A stretch of DNA of 47,684 nucleotides, taken from Hadesarchaea archaeon. Lineage in GTDB: Archaea > Hadarchaeota > Hadarchaeia > Hadarchaeales > Hadarchaeaceae. The position numbers were made by a program, and so were the translations under genes. The notes beneath the pieces were generated by a model, which saw nothing but the letters and a program-made list of their open reading frames with translations, was not told the DNA's origin and made no database searches. This document shows positions 7,992 through 15,923 of the stretch, one piece after another. Every line of letters begins with the position of its first letter. Position 1 is the first letter of the stretch. The DNA lies in the NCBI GenBank assembly GCA_030601675.1, contig JAUWBN010000006.1:1-47684 (forward strand), written 5' to 3'.

Positions 7992-8470
7992 ACCCCGCCG
8001 CTCGGCACGATCTCGTAGAGCTTGCGGAGGAGATCCCTCAGCGCTTGGGTGTGGTCGAAGATTTTTTCCCTGCCACTCAGAGAACGAGTCGAGTATAGCA
8101 CTCGCACAGGCATTATCCGAGTGAGCACGATTGCCACTGACCCAAGCACCAAGCTCATCGCCTGTGTCCCTCCGCTGTAGTTGATCGTCACCTCGTCGTC
8201 GGGCTTTATCTTTTCCAAGATCTTGCTCAGAGCATCGCCTATGGATTCGGGATCAAAGGGGTCGCACCGATATAGACTCAGCTTGCATCGTACGCGGCGA
8301 GCGGTCTCCTTCAACACCGTGGAGTTGGGCTTGGTGTAGCCGTGCTCGCTCGCGATGTAGTTCAGGCCGTCTTCCGACGCTACAACGTGACACGCCTTCG
8401 GCTTCTGGGTGAGCATGATGTGCTCGACGGGACGAGGGTGGAATCCCAGCGTTAAAATAGCAACTTTCAT
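7988..8470 (-). CDS. Stand-alone CARF-like Rossmann protein
   Basis: Protein of 160 residues. It starts with a beta strand and loop MKVAILTLGFHPRPV, has a second Rossmann strand CHVVAS, and carries INYSGGTQAMSLVLG at 96-110 after an EVTINYSGG strand. A hydrophobic strand ending in (T/S)GGT(K/Q)xM followed by a helix is the characteristic signature of CARF domains, which bind cyclic oligoadenylates in type III CRISPR systems. No effector domain (HEPN, nuclease) is present, so it could be a sensor, a ring-nuclease-like cyclic-nucleotide hydrolase, or an unrelated Rossmann protein. No cas gene or CRISPR array is in the window. The gene starts 7 nt after the 84-residue helical protein on the same strand and is probably cotranscribed. 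Confidence 0.6.
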   Translation of the reverse strand: MKVAILTLGFHPRPVEHIMLTQKPKACHVVASEDGLNYIASEHGYTKPNSTVLKETARRVRCKLSLYRCDPFDPESIGDALSKILEKIKPDDEVTINYSGGTQAMSLVLGSVAIVLTRIMPVRVLYSTRSLSGREKIFDHTQALRDLLRKLYEIVPSGGV

Positions 8471-8477
8471 TTAACCC

Positions 8478-8732
8478 CTACTCCGGCTTCTGCCACTGTT
8501 CCGCGTTGAGCTGTTTCGTTCGTTCTTGGAGCTTCATCATTATAAAATCCCTCGCCTGCCTTCGTTCGAGCTCACTTTTGAAGGCATCGGAGAGGCGCTC
8601 GAGCCTGGGTTTCGCGAACATCTCGAATGCCAGCTCGATGTCGCGGTCGGTGAGCGGGGAATCCTTCACCTTGTCGGCGAGCAGCTCGGTGGCCTTTTGA
8701 ACTATCCAGTCGAGCTCCGATCGTTCGACCAT
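8478..8732 (-). CDS. Small helical protein paired with the CARF-like gene
   Basis: Unrecognised 84-residue protein, predicted almost entirely helical and charged (e.g. LDWIVQKATELLADKVKD and SDAFKSELERRQARDFIMM). There are no cysteines or obvious catalytic motifs. It starts at ATG 8732, 30-35 nt downstream of an AT-rich TTAAAGAATT element. It is the first gene of a two-gene unit with the CARF-like protein 7 nt later, so it may be its partner. No function is assigned. Confidence 0.55.
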   Translation of the reverse strand: MVERSELDWIVQKATELLADKVKDSPLTDRDIELAFEMFAKPRLERLSDAFKSELERRQARDFIMMKLQERTKQLNAEQWQKPE

Positions 8733-8787
8733 TTTATCACGTCAAATTCTTTAAGTTCAGTGGAGGCTTAAATGCTTAAGGGTTCGG

Positions 8788-9309
8788 ATGGACGTTTTTG
8801 AAGCGATTAAGGGCAGGCGGAGCGTGCGCGAATTTGAGTCCACGCCGGTCAAGGAGAAGGATCTGGAAAAAATCCTTGACGCCGCTCGCTGGGCCCCTAG
8901 TGCCGGGCATTGCCAGCCTCTCGAACTAGTCGTCGTGAAAGACCAAGCACAAAAAGAGCGATTGGCGCGTGCAGCGCTCGGGCAGACATTCATCGCGGAG
9001 GCACCGGTAGCCATCGTCGTGTGCACAAACGTCGCCCGTACCTCCCGACGCTACGGCAGGCGTGGCGAGGAGCTCTATTGCATCCAGGATACTGCAGCCG
9101 CGACACAAAATATTCATCTAGCCGCTTGCGCACTCGGCTACGCGACGTGCTGGGTGGGGGCATTCGATGAGGATGCTGTCGCTGAGGTGATCAAAGCTCC
9201 TGCGGGTGTGAGGCCCGTCGCCATCGTCCCGCTCGGCAGGCCAGCTGAGAAACCAAGTCCCCCGCAGCGTATGCCGCTGAACAAGATCGTGCGTGAGGAT
9301 GAATTTTAA
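8788..9309 (+). CDS. Nitroreductase-family FMN oxidoreductase
   Basis: Protein of 173 residues in the nitroreductase superfamily, which binds FMN at a dimer interface and uses NAD(P)H. The diagnostic N-terminus KGRRSVREFESTPV (8-21) carries the Arg residues that contact FMN phosphate. It is followed by ILDAARWAPSAGHCQP, and later by the AAATQNIHLAACALGYATCWVGAF stretch typical of the family. The physiological substrate (quinone, nitro compound, thiol) cannot be deduced. A TATA-like GCTTAAATGCTTAAG lies about 15-25 nt upstream, so the message is nearly leaderless. It converges with the pantoate kinase gene, overlapping it by 4 nt. Confidence 0.88.
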   Translation: MDVFEAIKGRRSVREFESTPVKEKDLEKILDAARWAPSAGHCQPLELVVVKDQAQKERLARAALGQTFIAEAPVAIVVCTNVARTSRRYGRRGEELYCIQDTAAATQNIHLAACALGYATCWVGAFDEDAVAEVIKAPAGVRPVAIVPLGRPAEKPSPPQRMPLNKIVREDEF

Positions 9310-10217
9310 CCGAGCAACCTAGCGCCTATTCGGTCCACGCTTGCGACGATGACAGCACCGGGCTCAAGAAACTCGAGAAATACTCGCCTCACTCGTTCAA
9401 GCTTTCCTTCCCTCACCAACGCAAATGTCGCTCTCCCCAGCATCACCTGGCTTGCTCCAATTGCACCCGCCTTCGAAACAGCTTCGGTCAACGCACGAAG
9501 CTCATCGTCTAAAAGCCCGAGGCCCTCCGCAAATTCACGCGATACTTGCATAAAATTTCGAGGGGTGGGTTTTTCTAACAATTTTTTCAGGGCCAAGCCA
9601 CCGAGTCGCTTCGAACGCTCGCGAAATCCCTCCTCGCGCAAAAGCTTCGCCGTCGGTAACCCGGCGAAGGTGCCGCAAACCACCTTTACACCTTTCGGGA
9701 GGTGAATTTGCTCCCACCTGCCGTGTGGGGGGGCACCTGGCTCCAGCCCGATCACCAGCCCGCCGAGCGCCTGCGCCCCCACGTCGCCGAGCCCCGTGCG
9801 ACAGGTCACTTCAGCGACGTGCGCAATCGCCGCAATCCTTTCGCGCGCTAAGCGCAAACCCAGAGCATGGGAGAGGGCTAAGGCGGCGCCGAATGCCCCC
9901 GCACCGCTCGCCCCATACCCAGCGCCTATCGGCACCTTGCAGGAGTGGGCTACCACGACTTCAAGCGGTTCATGTACTAGGCCCAAGAGATTCTCGACGG
10001 CTGTCAAAGTTGTCTTTGCCCCGGGTGCTCGCTCGTTATTTATGTGAACACTTATGCTGGTGCGTGCGGCTGGCTCAACTTTAACTTTCGTGAGCACGCC
10101 GGCATCGATGCAGGGGCCGCAGTTGCGCGAGCCCTTTCGTTCGAATTCGTGGAACTCGTCAAACACTTGAAAAAAACCCGAGATGTGGGCTGGGACGAAA
10201 GCCGATGCCTTCCGCAT
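9306..10217 (-). CDS. Pantoate kinase (GHMP family)
   Basis: Archaeal CoA pathway enzyme that phosphorylates pantoate to 4-phosphopantoate, replacing bacterial pantothenate kinase. The 303-residue sequence begins with the family-typical AFVPAHISGFF. The GHMP ATP-binding loop PIGAGYGASGAGAFGAALAL is at 96-115 and a C-terminal GASQVMLGRATFALV motif corresponds to GHMP motif 3. It overlaps the coaBC stop by one nucleotide (TAATG), which implies translational coupling. The partner phosphopantothenate synthetase is not in this window. Placement at the end of a CoA gene run strongly supports the call. Confidence 0.9.
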   Translation of the reverse strand: MRKASAFVPAHISGFFQVFDEFHEFERKGSRNCGPCIDAGVLTKVKVEPAARTSISVHINNERAPGAKTTLTAVENLLGLVHEPLEVVVAHSCKVPIGAGYGASGAGAFGAALALSHALGLRLARERIAAIAHVAEVTCRTGLGDVGAQALGGLVIGLEPGAPPHGRWEQIHLPKGVKVVCGTFAGLPTAKLLREEGFRERSKRLGGLALKKLLEKPTPRNFMQVSREFAEGLGLLDDELRALTEAVSKAGAIGASQVMLGRATFALVREGKLERVRRVFLEFLEPGAVIVASVDRIGARLLG

Positions 10218-11434
10218 TAGCGACGCCCTCGAAGCCCCGCCATCACAGCATCTAGAATTGCCCTCGCGATCTCAACCTTCGTCGCGCGCATCGGTTTAGA
10301 GCCGGAGGGTGTCACGATCACGACTTCGTTGGTGTCGGTGCCAAATCCAGCTCCCGATCTAGCTACATCATTTGCCACGACCATATCGAGCCCCTCGGCC
10401 AGCTTGTCTTTCGCCGCTTCTAGGAGCTCCTCATCGCTCACGTCGTACTCCGCCTTGAACCCCACCACAAAAGCATCTGGCGCGAGTTTTCGGACCCCAT
10501 CGAGCACACGGGGCGCTGACACCAGCTTGAGCGTCACCGGCTCGGAATGCTTAAGCTTCCGCTTCGCTGGTCGCTCGACCGCAAAATCCTGTGCGGCCGC
10601 GGTCGAAACAATGATATCGTGTCGCGACCCAAGCTCGCGCCTGAATGCGTCATGCATCTCCGCCGTTGTTTGCACTCGGACGAGTTTGATGTTGGCTGGA
10701 GGGGTCTCGTTTCCAGGTCCATAAATCAACGTGACCTCGGCGCCGCGAGCGGCCGCGGCTCGGGCCACAGCGATGCCCATCTTGCCCGAACTTCGATTTG
10801 TGATCAGCTTGATCGGGTCGATGGGCTCGATCGTTGGACCAGCGGTGACAAGCGCGCGCATGCCCTGCATGTCACGAGGGCCTAGCAATCCGATGACAAA
10901 ACTTACGATCTCCTGAACCTCCGGCAGCTTGGCCCTACCCTCCTCGAGGCGGGGCTCCAAAACATGAACGTCGGCCGATCGCAGACGTGCGAGGTTCTCT
11001 TTAAGCAATTTGTGCTGGTACATCGACCCGTGCATCGCCGGTACCACGACAACCGGCTTACCCAAACCAAGCGCCACTGAAACGACCGAGGTAACTGGTG
11101 TATCGTCAATCGCGCATGCAACCTTGCTCAACGTGTTTGCGGTAGTTGGTGCGGTGAGTACCAAATCAGTCCACTGCGCGAGTTCGACGTGTTCCAGCTT
11201 ACCCGTCAGCTCGGCGATGACCTCATTGCCCGTCGCCCAGTGCATGAGCTGGGGCGTTATCAACTGGGTTGCGCGAGGCGTCATCACAACCCTCACGTCG
11301 GCCCCGCGGCGCATGAGTTCTCGAGCCAGCTCGGGGCACTTTACCGCTGCAACACTTCCCGTAATGCACAGCACGATTTTTCGTTCGGCTAACTCGGTGC
11401 CCTTTGTGCCGTGGATATCATGGGAGGGGTGCAT
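10217..11434 (-). CDS. coaBC: Bifunctional phosphopantothenoylcysteine decarboxylase / phosphopantothenate-cysteine ligase
   Basis: Carries out two successive CoA steps: coupling of phosphopantothenate with cysteine, then decarboxylation to 4'-phosphopantetheine. The N-terminal CoaC flavoprotein half (about 15-190) shows LCITGSVAAVKCPELAREL, the active-site His in LEHVELAQWTD, APTTANTLSK and PAMHGSMY. The C-terminal CoaB half (about 195-405) shows ITNRSSGKMGIAVARAAAA, VGFKAEYD and VVANDVARSGAGFG. The start at 11434 has AGGTGAA upstream. The N-terminus carries about 14 extra residues before the conserved core. Second-to-last gene of the pro/CoA run. Confidence 0.95.
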   Translation of the reverse strand: MHPSHDIHGTKGTELAERKIVLCITGSVAAVKCPELARELMRRGADVRVVMTPRATQLITPQLMHWATGNEVIAELTGKLEHVELAQWTDLVLTAPTTANTLSKVACAIDDTPVTSVVSVALGLGKPVVVVPAMHGSMYQHKLLKENLARLRSADVHVLEPRLEEGRAKLPEVQEIVSFVIGLLGPRDMQGMRALVTAGPTIEPIDPIKLITNRSSGKMGIAVARAAAARGAEVTLIYGPGNETPPANIKLVRVQTTAEMHDAFRRELGSRHDIIVSTAAAQDFAVERPAKRKLKHSEPVTLKLVSAPRVLDGVRKLAPDAFVVGFKAEYDVSDEELLEAAKDKLAEGLDMVVANDVARSGAGFGTDTNEVVIVTPSGSKPMRATKVEIARAILDAVMAGLRGRR

Positions 11435-11525
11435 TCGTTCACCTTAAAGTAAACAGCGTTCATCTGACTTTAAAAGTTGCCTTCAACGACGGCCCGAGCG
11501 TTAGGTTTCTGCTTGACGCACGATC

Positions 11526-12011
11526 TCAAAAACGAGGTCGCTTTAGCAGTTTTCCGTGTGCATCGATCTCGCCGTAGCGTACCCTTATCGACGAGATCGG
11601 CTTCCCGTCCTCGGATAGCACGAAGGGAATCTCGACGATCTCGAGCGGCTTCAGCCCCCTTGAGCTCCTGAGCTTGTTGAGCTCCTCGGCGCGCACTTTA
11701 GTTTCAGGGCTTGCGACTATCGCCTCAAGCTCTGCGTCTTCGAGCGACGGCCCGAATGCATCAGATATCTTTATTATTTCAGCGCGTGCAAGCCAACCTT
11801 TTTCACGGAGTAGCTCTTTCAATGCACGCATGCGAAACTCGAGCAGTTGGATGCCGGCCGAGTCCTTCTGAAGCAGGAGCTGCATCTCGTCCGAGCAGAT
11901 GCCCACGAGCACGCGCTCCCCCAGCTCGAACGCCTTGGCCAAGATCGCCGCGTGCCCATCGTGCAGGTAATCGAATGTCCCCCCGACCACGACTTTCTTG
12001 AACTTCACCAT
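11526..12011 (-). CDS. coaD: Phosphopantetheine adenylyltransferase, archaeal type
   Basis: Transfers AMP from ATP to 4'-phosphopantetheine to give dephospho-CoA. The 161-residue protein is a nucleotidyltransferase with VVGGTFDYLHDGHAAIL (9-25), containing the HxGH-type TFDYLHDGH signature, and the C-terminal ISSIRVRYGEID, the archaeal/eukaryotic equivalent of the ISSTxxR motif. It starts 10 nt after the proA stop and is followed by coaBC after a 91-bp gap, linking proline and CoA genes in one minus-strand run. Archaeal PPAT is related to the eukaryotic rather than the bacterial enzyme. Confidence 0.93.
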   Translation of the reverse strand: MVKFKKVVVGGTFDYLHDGHAAILAKAFELGERVLVGICSDEMQLLLQKDSAGIQLLEFRMRALKELLREKGWLARAEIIKISDAFGPSLEDAELEAIVASPETKVRAEELNKLRSSRGLKPLEIVEIPFVLSEDGKPISSIRVRYGEIDAHGKLLKRPRF

Positions 12012-12021
12012 AGCACCAAAA

Positions 12022-13362
12022 TCACGCCTTCTCGAGGGCCCGCACGATGTCGCTCCAGCGCTTGGGAAGTGGTCGATGGGTAAATGGTCTCGCGCCAGGC
12101 CCCAAGTAAGTGGCGACCACGTGCCCCCCGCCCAAGAGATAAAACTTAGAGGTCGTCAGCCCCTCGAGCCCGACTGGTCCCCGTGCGTGAACTTTGCCGG
12201 TGCTTATCCCCACCTCTGCCCCCAGGCCGTAGCGGTAGCCATCGCTGAACCGCGTCGAAGCATTGAGCATAACACTCGAGGAATCAACCCCCCTCAGGAA
12301 TCTGAGCGCAGCTTTTTCATCTCGGGTGATTATCGCGTCGGTGTGCTTCGACCCGTAAGTGTTGATGTGCTCGATCGCCTCCTCGATGCCGTCCACAATT
12401 TTGATCGAGATTATCAGGTCTAGATATTCCGTCCGCCAGTCCCGCTCCGTCGCTCGCTTGATGCCCCGCAGGATCCTTCGCGTTCGCTCACAACCACGGA
12501 TTTCAACCCCGGCCTCACGATACCTCTCCGCAATCCCGGGCAAAAAGCGGGACGCGATGGCGCGGTGCACGAGCAAGGTCTCGACCGCATTGCAGACGGC
12601 GGGATACTGAACCTTTGCGTCATAACACACCTCCAGCGCTTGCTCGAGATCGGCGTGCTCGTCGACGTAAACGTGGCATACCCCCTCGGCGTGACCGAGC
12701 ACGGGAATGCGCGTGTTTTCCTGGATGTACCTCACGAATTGTTTGCTCCCGCGGGGCAGCAGCAGGTCAAGATACTCGTCCAGCCCGAGCAGCTCCCGCA
12801 CCTCCCGCCTCGCCTCGATGAGCTGAATCCACCCGCGCGGGACCCCTGCCCGCTCGCTGACGTCGCGGACGAGCTTGAAGAACGCCCCGTTCGAATACTT
12901 CGCCTCCCTTCCCCCTTTCAGAACTACGGCGTTTCCAGACTTGAGGCAGAGTGCCGATATCTGGGGCAGCACATCGGGCCTCGCCTCGAATATCGCTCCG
13001 ACCACGCCAATCGGGCACGACACCTTGTAGAGCTCTAGGCCGTGGTCGAGCTCCGTCGCGTATAGCGTCCTCCCGACTGGGTTCTCGAGCCTCGCGACGC
13101 TTCTCACCATCTCGACCACGTTGCGCAGCTTGTGATCGCTGAGCTTTAACCTCTGAACGAACGCCTTGGAGAGTTTCCTGGCCTTCAAAAGACGTTCGGC
13201 GGCTTGAACGTCCTTCGCGTTTGCCTCCAGTAATGCTCCCTTATTTTTCGAGATGGCCGACGCGATTTTCAGGAGCGCTGCATTTTTTGCTTTGGTTGTG
13301 ATGTTAGCTAGCCTGAACGATGCCCCGCGAGCGGCCATCGCTTTTGAGGCAACCCCGCTCAT
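12022..13362 (-). CDS. proA: Gamma-glutamyl phosphate reductase
   Basis: NADPH-dependent reduction of gamma-glutamyl phosphate to glutamate semialdehyde, the second step of proline synthesis. The 446-residue protein belongs to the aldehyde dehydrogenase superfamily. It has SCPIGVVGAIFEARPDVLPQ and GNAVVLKGG in the nucleotide-binding region, LLLPRGSKQFVRYIQ, and the catalytic cysteine in YPAVCNAVETLLVH near residue 256. The ending carries GLTTSKFYLLGGGHV, also family-typical. The ATG overlaps the proB stop by 4 nt (ATGA), so the two are translationally coupled. Confidence 0.96.
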   Translation of the reverse strand: MSGVASKAMAARGASFRLANITTKAKNAALLKIASAISKNKGALLEANAKDVQAAERLLKARKLSKAFVQRLKLSDHKLRNVVEMVRSVARLENPVGRTLYATELDHGLELYKVSCPIGVVGAIFEARPDVLPQISALCLKSGNAVVLKGGREAKYSNGAFFKLVRDVSERAGVPRGWIQLIEARREVRELLGLDEYLDLLLPRGSKQFVRYIQENTRIPVLGHAEGVCHVYVDEHADLEQALEVCYDAKVQYPAVCNAVETLLVHRAIASRFLPGIAERYREAGVEIRGCERTRRILRGIKRATERDWRTEYLDLIISIKIVDGIEEAIEHINTYGSKHTDAIITRDEKAALRFLRGVDSSSVMLNASTRFSDGYRYGLGAEVGISTGKVHARGPVGLEGLTTSKFYLLGGGHVVATYLGPGARPFTHRPLPKRWSDIVRALEKA

Positions 13363-14153
13363 TTTTCCCTCTCCGGGAGGAAAATTGTCCCTATCCCCTC
13401 ACCAGCGGTCACGCGTTCGAGCACGCGCTTCTTCCCTCCGTTGGCTATCACCACTGGTATCCCGGCCTTCGCCGCCATCTTAGCAGCTCTGACCTTGGTG
13501 AGCATGCCGCCGAAGCCGCGAAAGGCCCTACCGGCGAGCCGTTCGACCTCTCGCGTCACTCGCTCAACGGTTCGGATGAGATTCCTTCGCTCCCCCTTGC
13601 CCGCGTAGAGCCCCTCCACGTCCGATAGAATTATGAGGAGGTCGGCGCCGGATCCCATCGCCACGTGTGCCGAGAGGGTATCATTATCGCCGAGTCTTAT
13701 CTCCTCGACCTCCACGCTGTCGTTCTCGTTCACGATCGGGATCACCCCCCACCTGAGCAGGGTCGCGAGGGCGTTCTTGAAATTTCGATACCGCCTGGGA
13801 TCCGTGAAGTCCTCCCCCGTCAGCAGCATCTGTGCCACGTGTTGCTCGTAGTCCCTAAAGCACTTCGAGTAGACCTGCATCAGAATCCCCTGCCCGACAG
13901 CCGCGGCCGCCTGCAGCGAGGGCATATCCTTCGGCCGACGTTTGAGGTTAAGGCGCCCCACGCCGGCCCCTATCGCGCCCGACGAGACGATGATGATTTC
14001 CTTCCCGCGAGCGCGCAGTTTCATCATCTCCTCGACCAGCTTCCCGACCTTGGCCGGGTCGAGCCTAGAGCGTTTGTCGGTGAGGCTGCTCGTGCCGACT
14101 TTCACCACGATTCGCCTTGCCTTGGGGAGGCTTTTTCTTTCTTTTACAACCAT
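13359..14153 (-). CDS. proB: Glutamate 5-kinase
   Basis: Phosphorylates glutamate at the gamma carboxyl, committing it to proline. The start is placed at ATG 14153 because GGAGGT lies 5 nt upstream and the protein then begins MVVKERKSLPKARRIVVKVGTSSLTD (264 residues); the longer frame to 14225 adds unconserved sequence. Amino acid kinase fold motifs include VVKVGTSSLTD, IIVSSGAIGAGVGRL, PIVNENDSVEVEEIRLGDNDTLSA and GGMLTKVRAAKMA. There is no C-terminal PUA domain, unlike the roughly 370-residue bacterial enzymes. First gene of the proB-proA-coaD-coaBC-pantoate kinase run. Confidence 0.95.
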   Translation of the reverse strand: MVVKERKSLPKARRIVVKVGTSSLTDKRSRLDPAKVGKLVEEMMKLRARGKEIIIVSSGAIGAGVGRLNLKRRPKDMPSLQAAAAVGQGILMQVYSKCFRDYEQHVAQMLLTGEDFTDPRRYRNFKNALATLLRWGVIPIVNENDSVEVEEIRLGDNDTLSAHVAMGSGADLLIILSDVEGLYAGKGERRNLIRTVERVTREVERLAGRAFRGFGGMLTKVRAAKMAAKAGIPVVIANGGKKRVLERVTAGEGIGTIFLPEREK

Positions 14154-14256
14154 CGTCGACCTCCTAAAGCGGTTCCAATTTCTTGAGTTGCATGAACAAC
14201 GGCTAGTTTCAATTCCATCCCTCAATAAAGTTTAGGTCAAAGCATAAAAACTTCGG

Positions 14257-14787
14257 CTATCGTCTCGCGATACAGAAGACGTCTTCCCTGCCAACCTCAC
14301 CTGAACTGAGCGGCTTGAAACCAGCTGCACAAATCCAGCGCTCAAGCTCGCCCAGCGAGTGTTTGCGCTTGAGGGTAATCATGATCACGATCCCCTCGGG
14401 CTTTGCGACCCGTGCGACCTCCCGCACCGTGGCCGCTGGATCCGGCATGTTCTGAAGCAGGGTTACCGAGATTACCGCATCAAAGCTGCGATCGGCGAAT
14501 GGCAGGTAATCGGCATCCGCGAGCACGAGCGCCGCGCTACCCCTCCGTTCCATCGCTAGCTCCAACATCTCCGGCGATGTATCTATGCCGACCACGAACT
14601 CGCTTCGCCGCGTGAGTTCGCTTAAGAGCATGCCCGTGCCGCAGCCCAAGTCAAGAACTTTACTAACCCCGGGGAGATTTCCGGTAACGATCTCGTACTT
14701 CTCGCGCTGGATTTGCTCGTAACGTCGTTCATACACGGGCGCGGTTTCGCTGTAGCGCCGCTTAAGCTCGAGCTTTCTCGCGACCAT
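14257..14787 (-). CDS. Class I SAM-dependent methyltransferase
   Basis: Protein of 176 residues with a standard Rossmann methyltransferase core: motif I VLDLGCGTGMLLSEL (about 44-58), acidic motif II VVGIDTSPEMLELA, motif III ADADYLPFADRSFDAVIS and motif IV LLQNMPDPAATVREVARVAKPEG. This arrangement resembles UbiE/BioC-like small-molecule methyltransferases. The substrate is unknown. The start at 14787 lies close to the divergent M24 peptidase gene. It is monocistronic as far as the spacing shows. Confidence 0.85.
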   Translation of the reverse strand: MVARKLELKRRYSETAPVYERRYEQIQREKYEIVTGNLPGVSKVLDLGCGTGMLLSELTRRSEFVVGIDTSPEMLELAMERRGSAALVLADADYLPFADRSFDAVISVTLLQNMPDPAATVREVARVAKPEGIVIMITLKRKHSLGELERWICAAGFKPLSSGEVGREDVFCIARR

Positions 14788-14834
14788 CGGAGAACATTTT
14801 TACCTAGCGCCCTAAAGCTTGAGCGGGTTGGTGT

Positions 14835-15902
14835 TTGAGAAAGCACGTTAGGAAATTGAAGGATGAACTCGTTAAACGTGGGTTGGACGCATTTTTGGCC
14901 ATTCAGAACACCCGCTACTTGGCGGGCACGACGGCTGCAAAGGCGGTGATCGTCCCCACCGATGGGCCCCCAGTGCTCATCTGCAGCAGGCTCGAGTTTG
15001 ACCAAGCCAAGAGGGAAGGTTGGATTCGCGATGTTCGGGCCTTTTCGAGGTGGAGGGCTCCCCTGCGCCCCGGGGAGCGGGTAAGCTTTTGCGAGCCCTT
15101 GCAACTCATTGCCGATTGCCTACGAGAGCTGGGTACCCGAGCCGTTGGCTACGATCGAGGAGGGAAGAAATTCGTGCGGAAGTTGCGGGCTGCCCACGCG
15201 GCGAGCTACCGCGAGCTACCAGAACTCATGCTCGAGCTCCGGAAGATAAAGTCGAAGGAAGAAGTGACCTTGTTGCAAAGGGCTGCAAAGATAGCTATGA
15301 ATGGCATGCGTTGCGCCGCGGAGTCGGTCACGGTCGGTCGGACCGAGCTGGAGGTTGCCGCGGAAGCCGAGCGCGAGATGCGAATAGCTGGCTCCGAAGG
15401 CACGCCATTCCCCACGATTGTCGCGTCCGGCAGAAATTCTTGGTTACCCCATGCTAGCGCGACGAGAAAACATCTACGACGGGGAGAACTCGTTGTCATC
15501 GATTTCGGCGCCACTTGGGGGGGCTACGCCTCGGATATGACACGAACGTTTGCACTCTCGCCGACGAAAAAACAGCTCACATTGATCGGGTTGGTTAAGC
15601 GCGCTCAAAAAGCGGCTATCGGTCGTGTTCGCAACGGTGCTAAAGCGAGTAACGTGGATAAAGCCGCCCGCATAATCATCTCACGTGTCGGCTATGCCAA
15701 GTTTTCCCCGCATGGCACAGGGCACGGCGTCGGCATGGAGGTCCACGAGCCTCCGGGCCTTGCCCCAGACTCGAAAGACATCTTGCGCGAGAGGATGGTC
15801 ATCACAGTGGAGCCAGGCATATATGTGCCACGGGTGGGAGGTGCTCGCTGGGAAGACATGGTGTTGGTAACAAAGAAGGGGTGCAAGTCGCTCACGGCAT
15901 GA
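14835..15902 (+). CDS. Xaa-Pro aminopeptidase/dipeptidase, M24 family
   Basis: Metal-dependent pita-bread peptidase that cleaves before proline. The 355 residues hold a creatinase-like N-terminal domain (1 to about 125, with AFLAIQNTRYLAGTT) and the catalytic domain. Metal ligands are visible in order: Asp in VVIDFGATWGGYASDMTR, His in HGTGHGVGMEVHE, Glu in VEPGIYVP and Glu in RWEDMVLV. The family core is complete, so the enzyme should be active with Mn or Co. The start codon is TTG at 14835. It could be a prolidase (PepQ) or an Xaa-Pro aminopeptidase; the sequence does not separate these. Confidence 0.92.
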   Translation: MRKHVRKLKDELVKRGLDAFLAIQNTRYLAGTTAAKAVIVPTDGPPVLICSRLEFDQAKREGWIRDVRAFSRWRAPLRPGERVSFCEPLQLIADCLRELGTRAVGYDRGGKKFVRKLRAAHAASYRELPELMLELRKIKSKEEVTLLQRAAKIAMNGMRCAAESVTVGRTELEVAAEAEREMRIAGSEGTPFPTIVASGRNSWLPHASATRKHLRRGELVVIDFGATWGGYASDMTRTFALSPTKKQLTLIGLVKRAQKAAIGRVRNGAKASNVDKAARIIISRVGYAKFSPHGTGHGVGMEVHEPPGLAPDSKDILRERMVITVEPGIYVPRVGGARWEDMVLVTKKGCKSLTA

Positions 15903-15923
15903 ACTTAAATGCCATGCTTGCTT

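Noticed and set aside
7721-8098. Alternative frame starting at ATG 7721
   Set aside because: Overlaps a clearly hydrophobic, membrane-type frame (7725) and the CARF-like gene; its residues are not protein-like.
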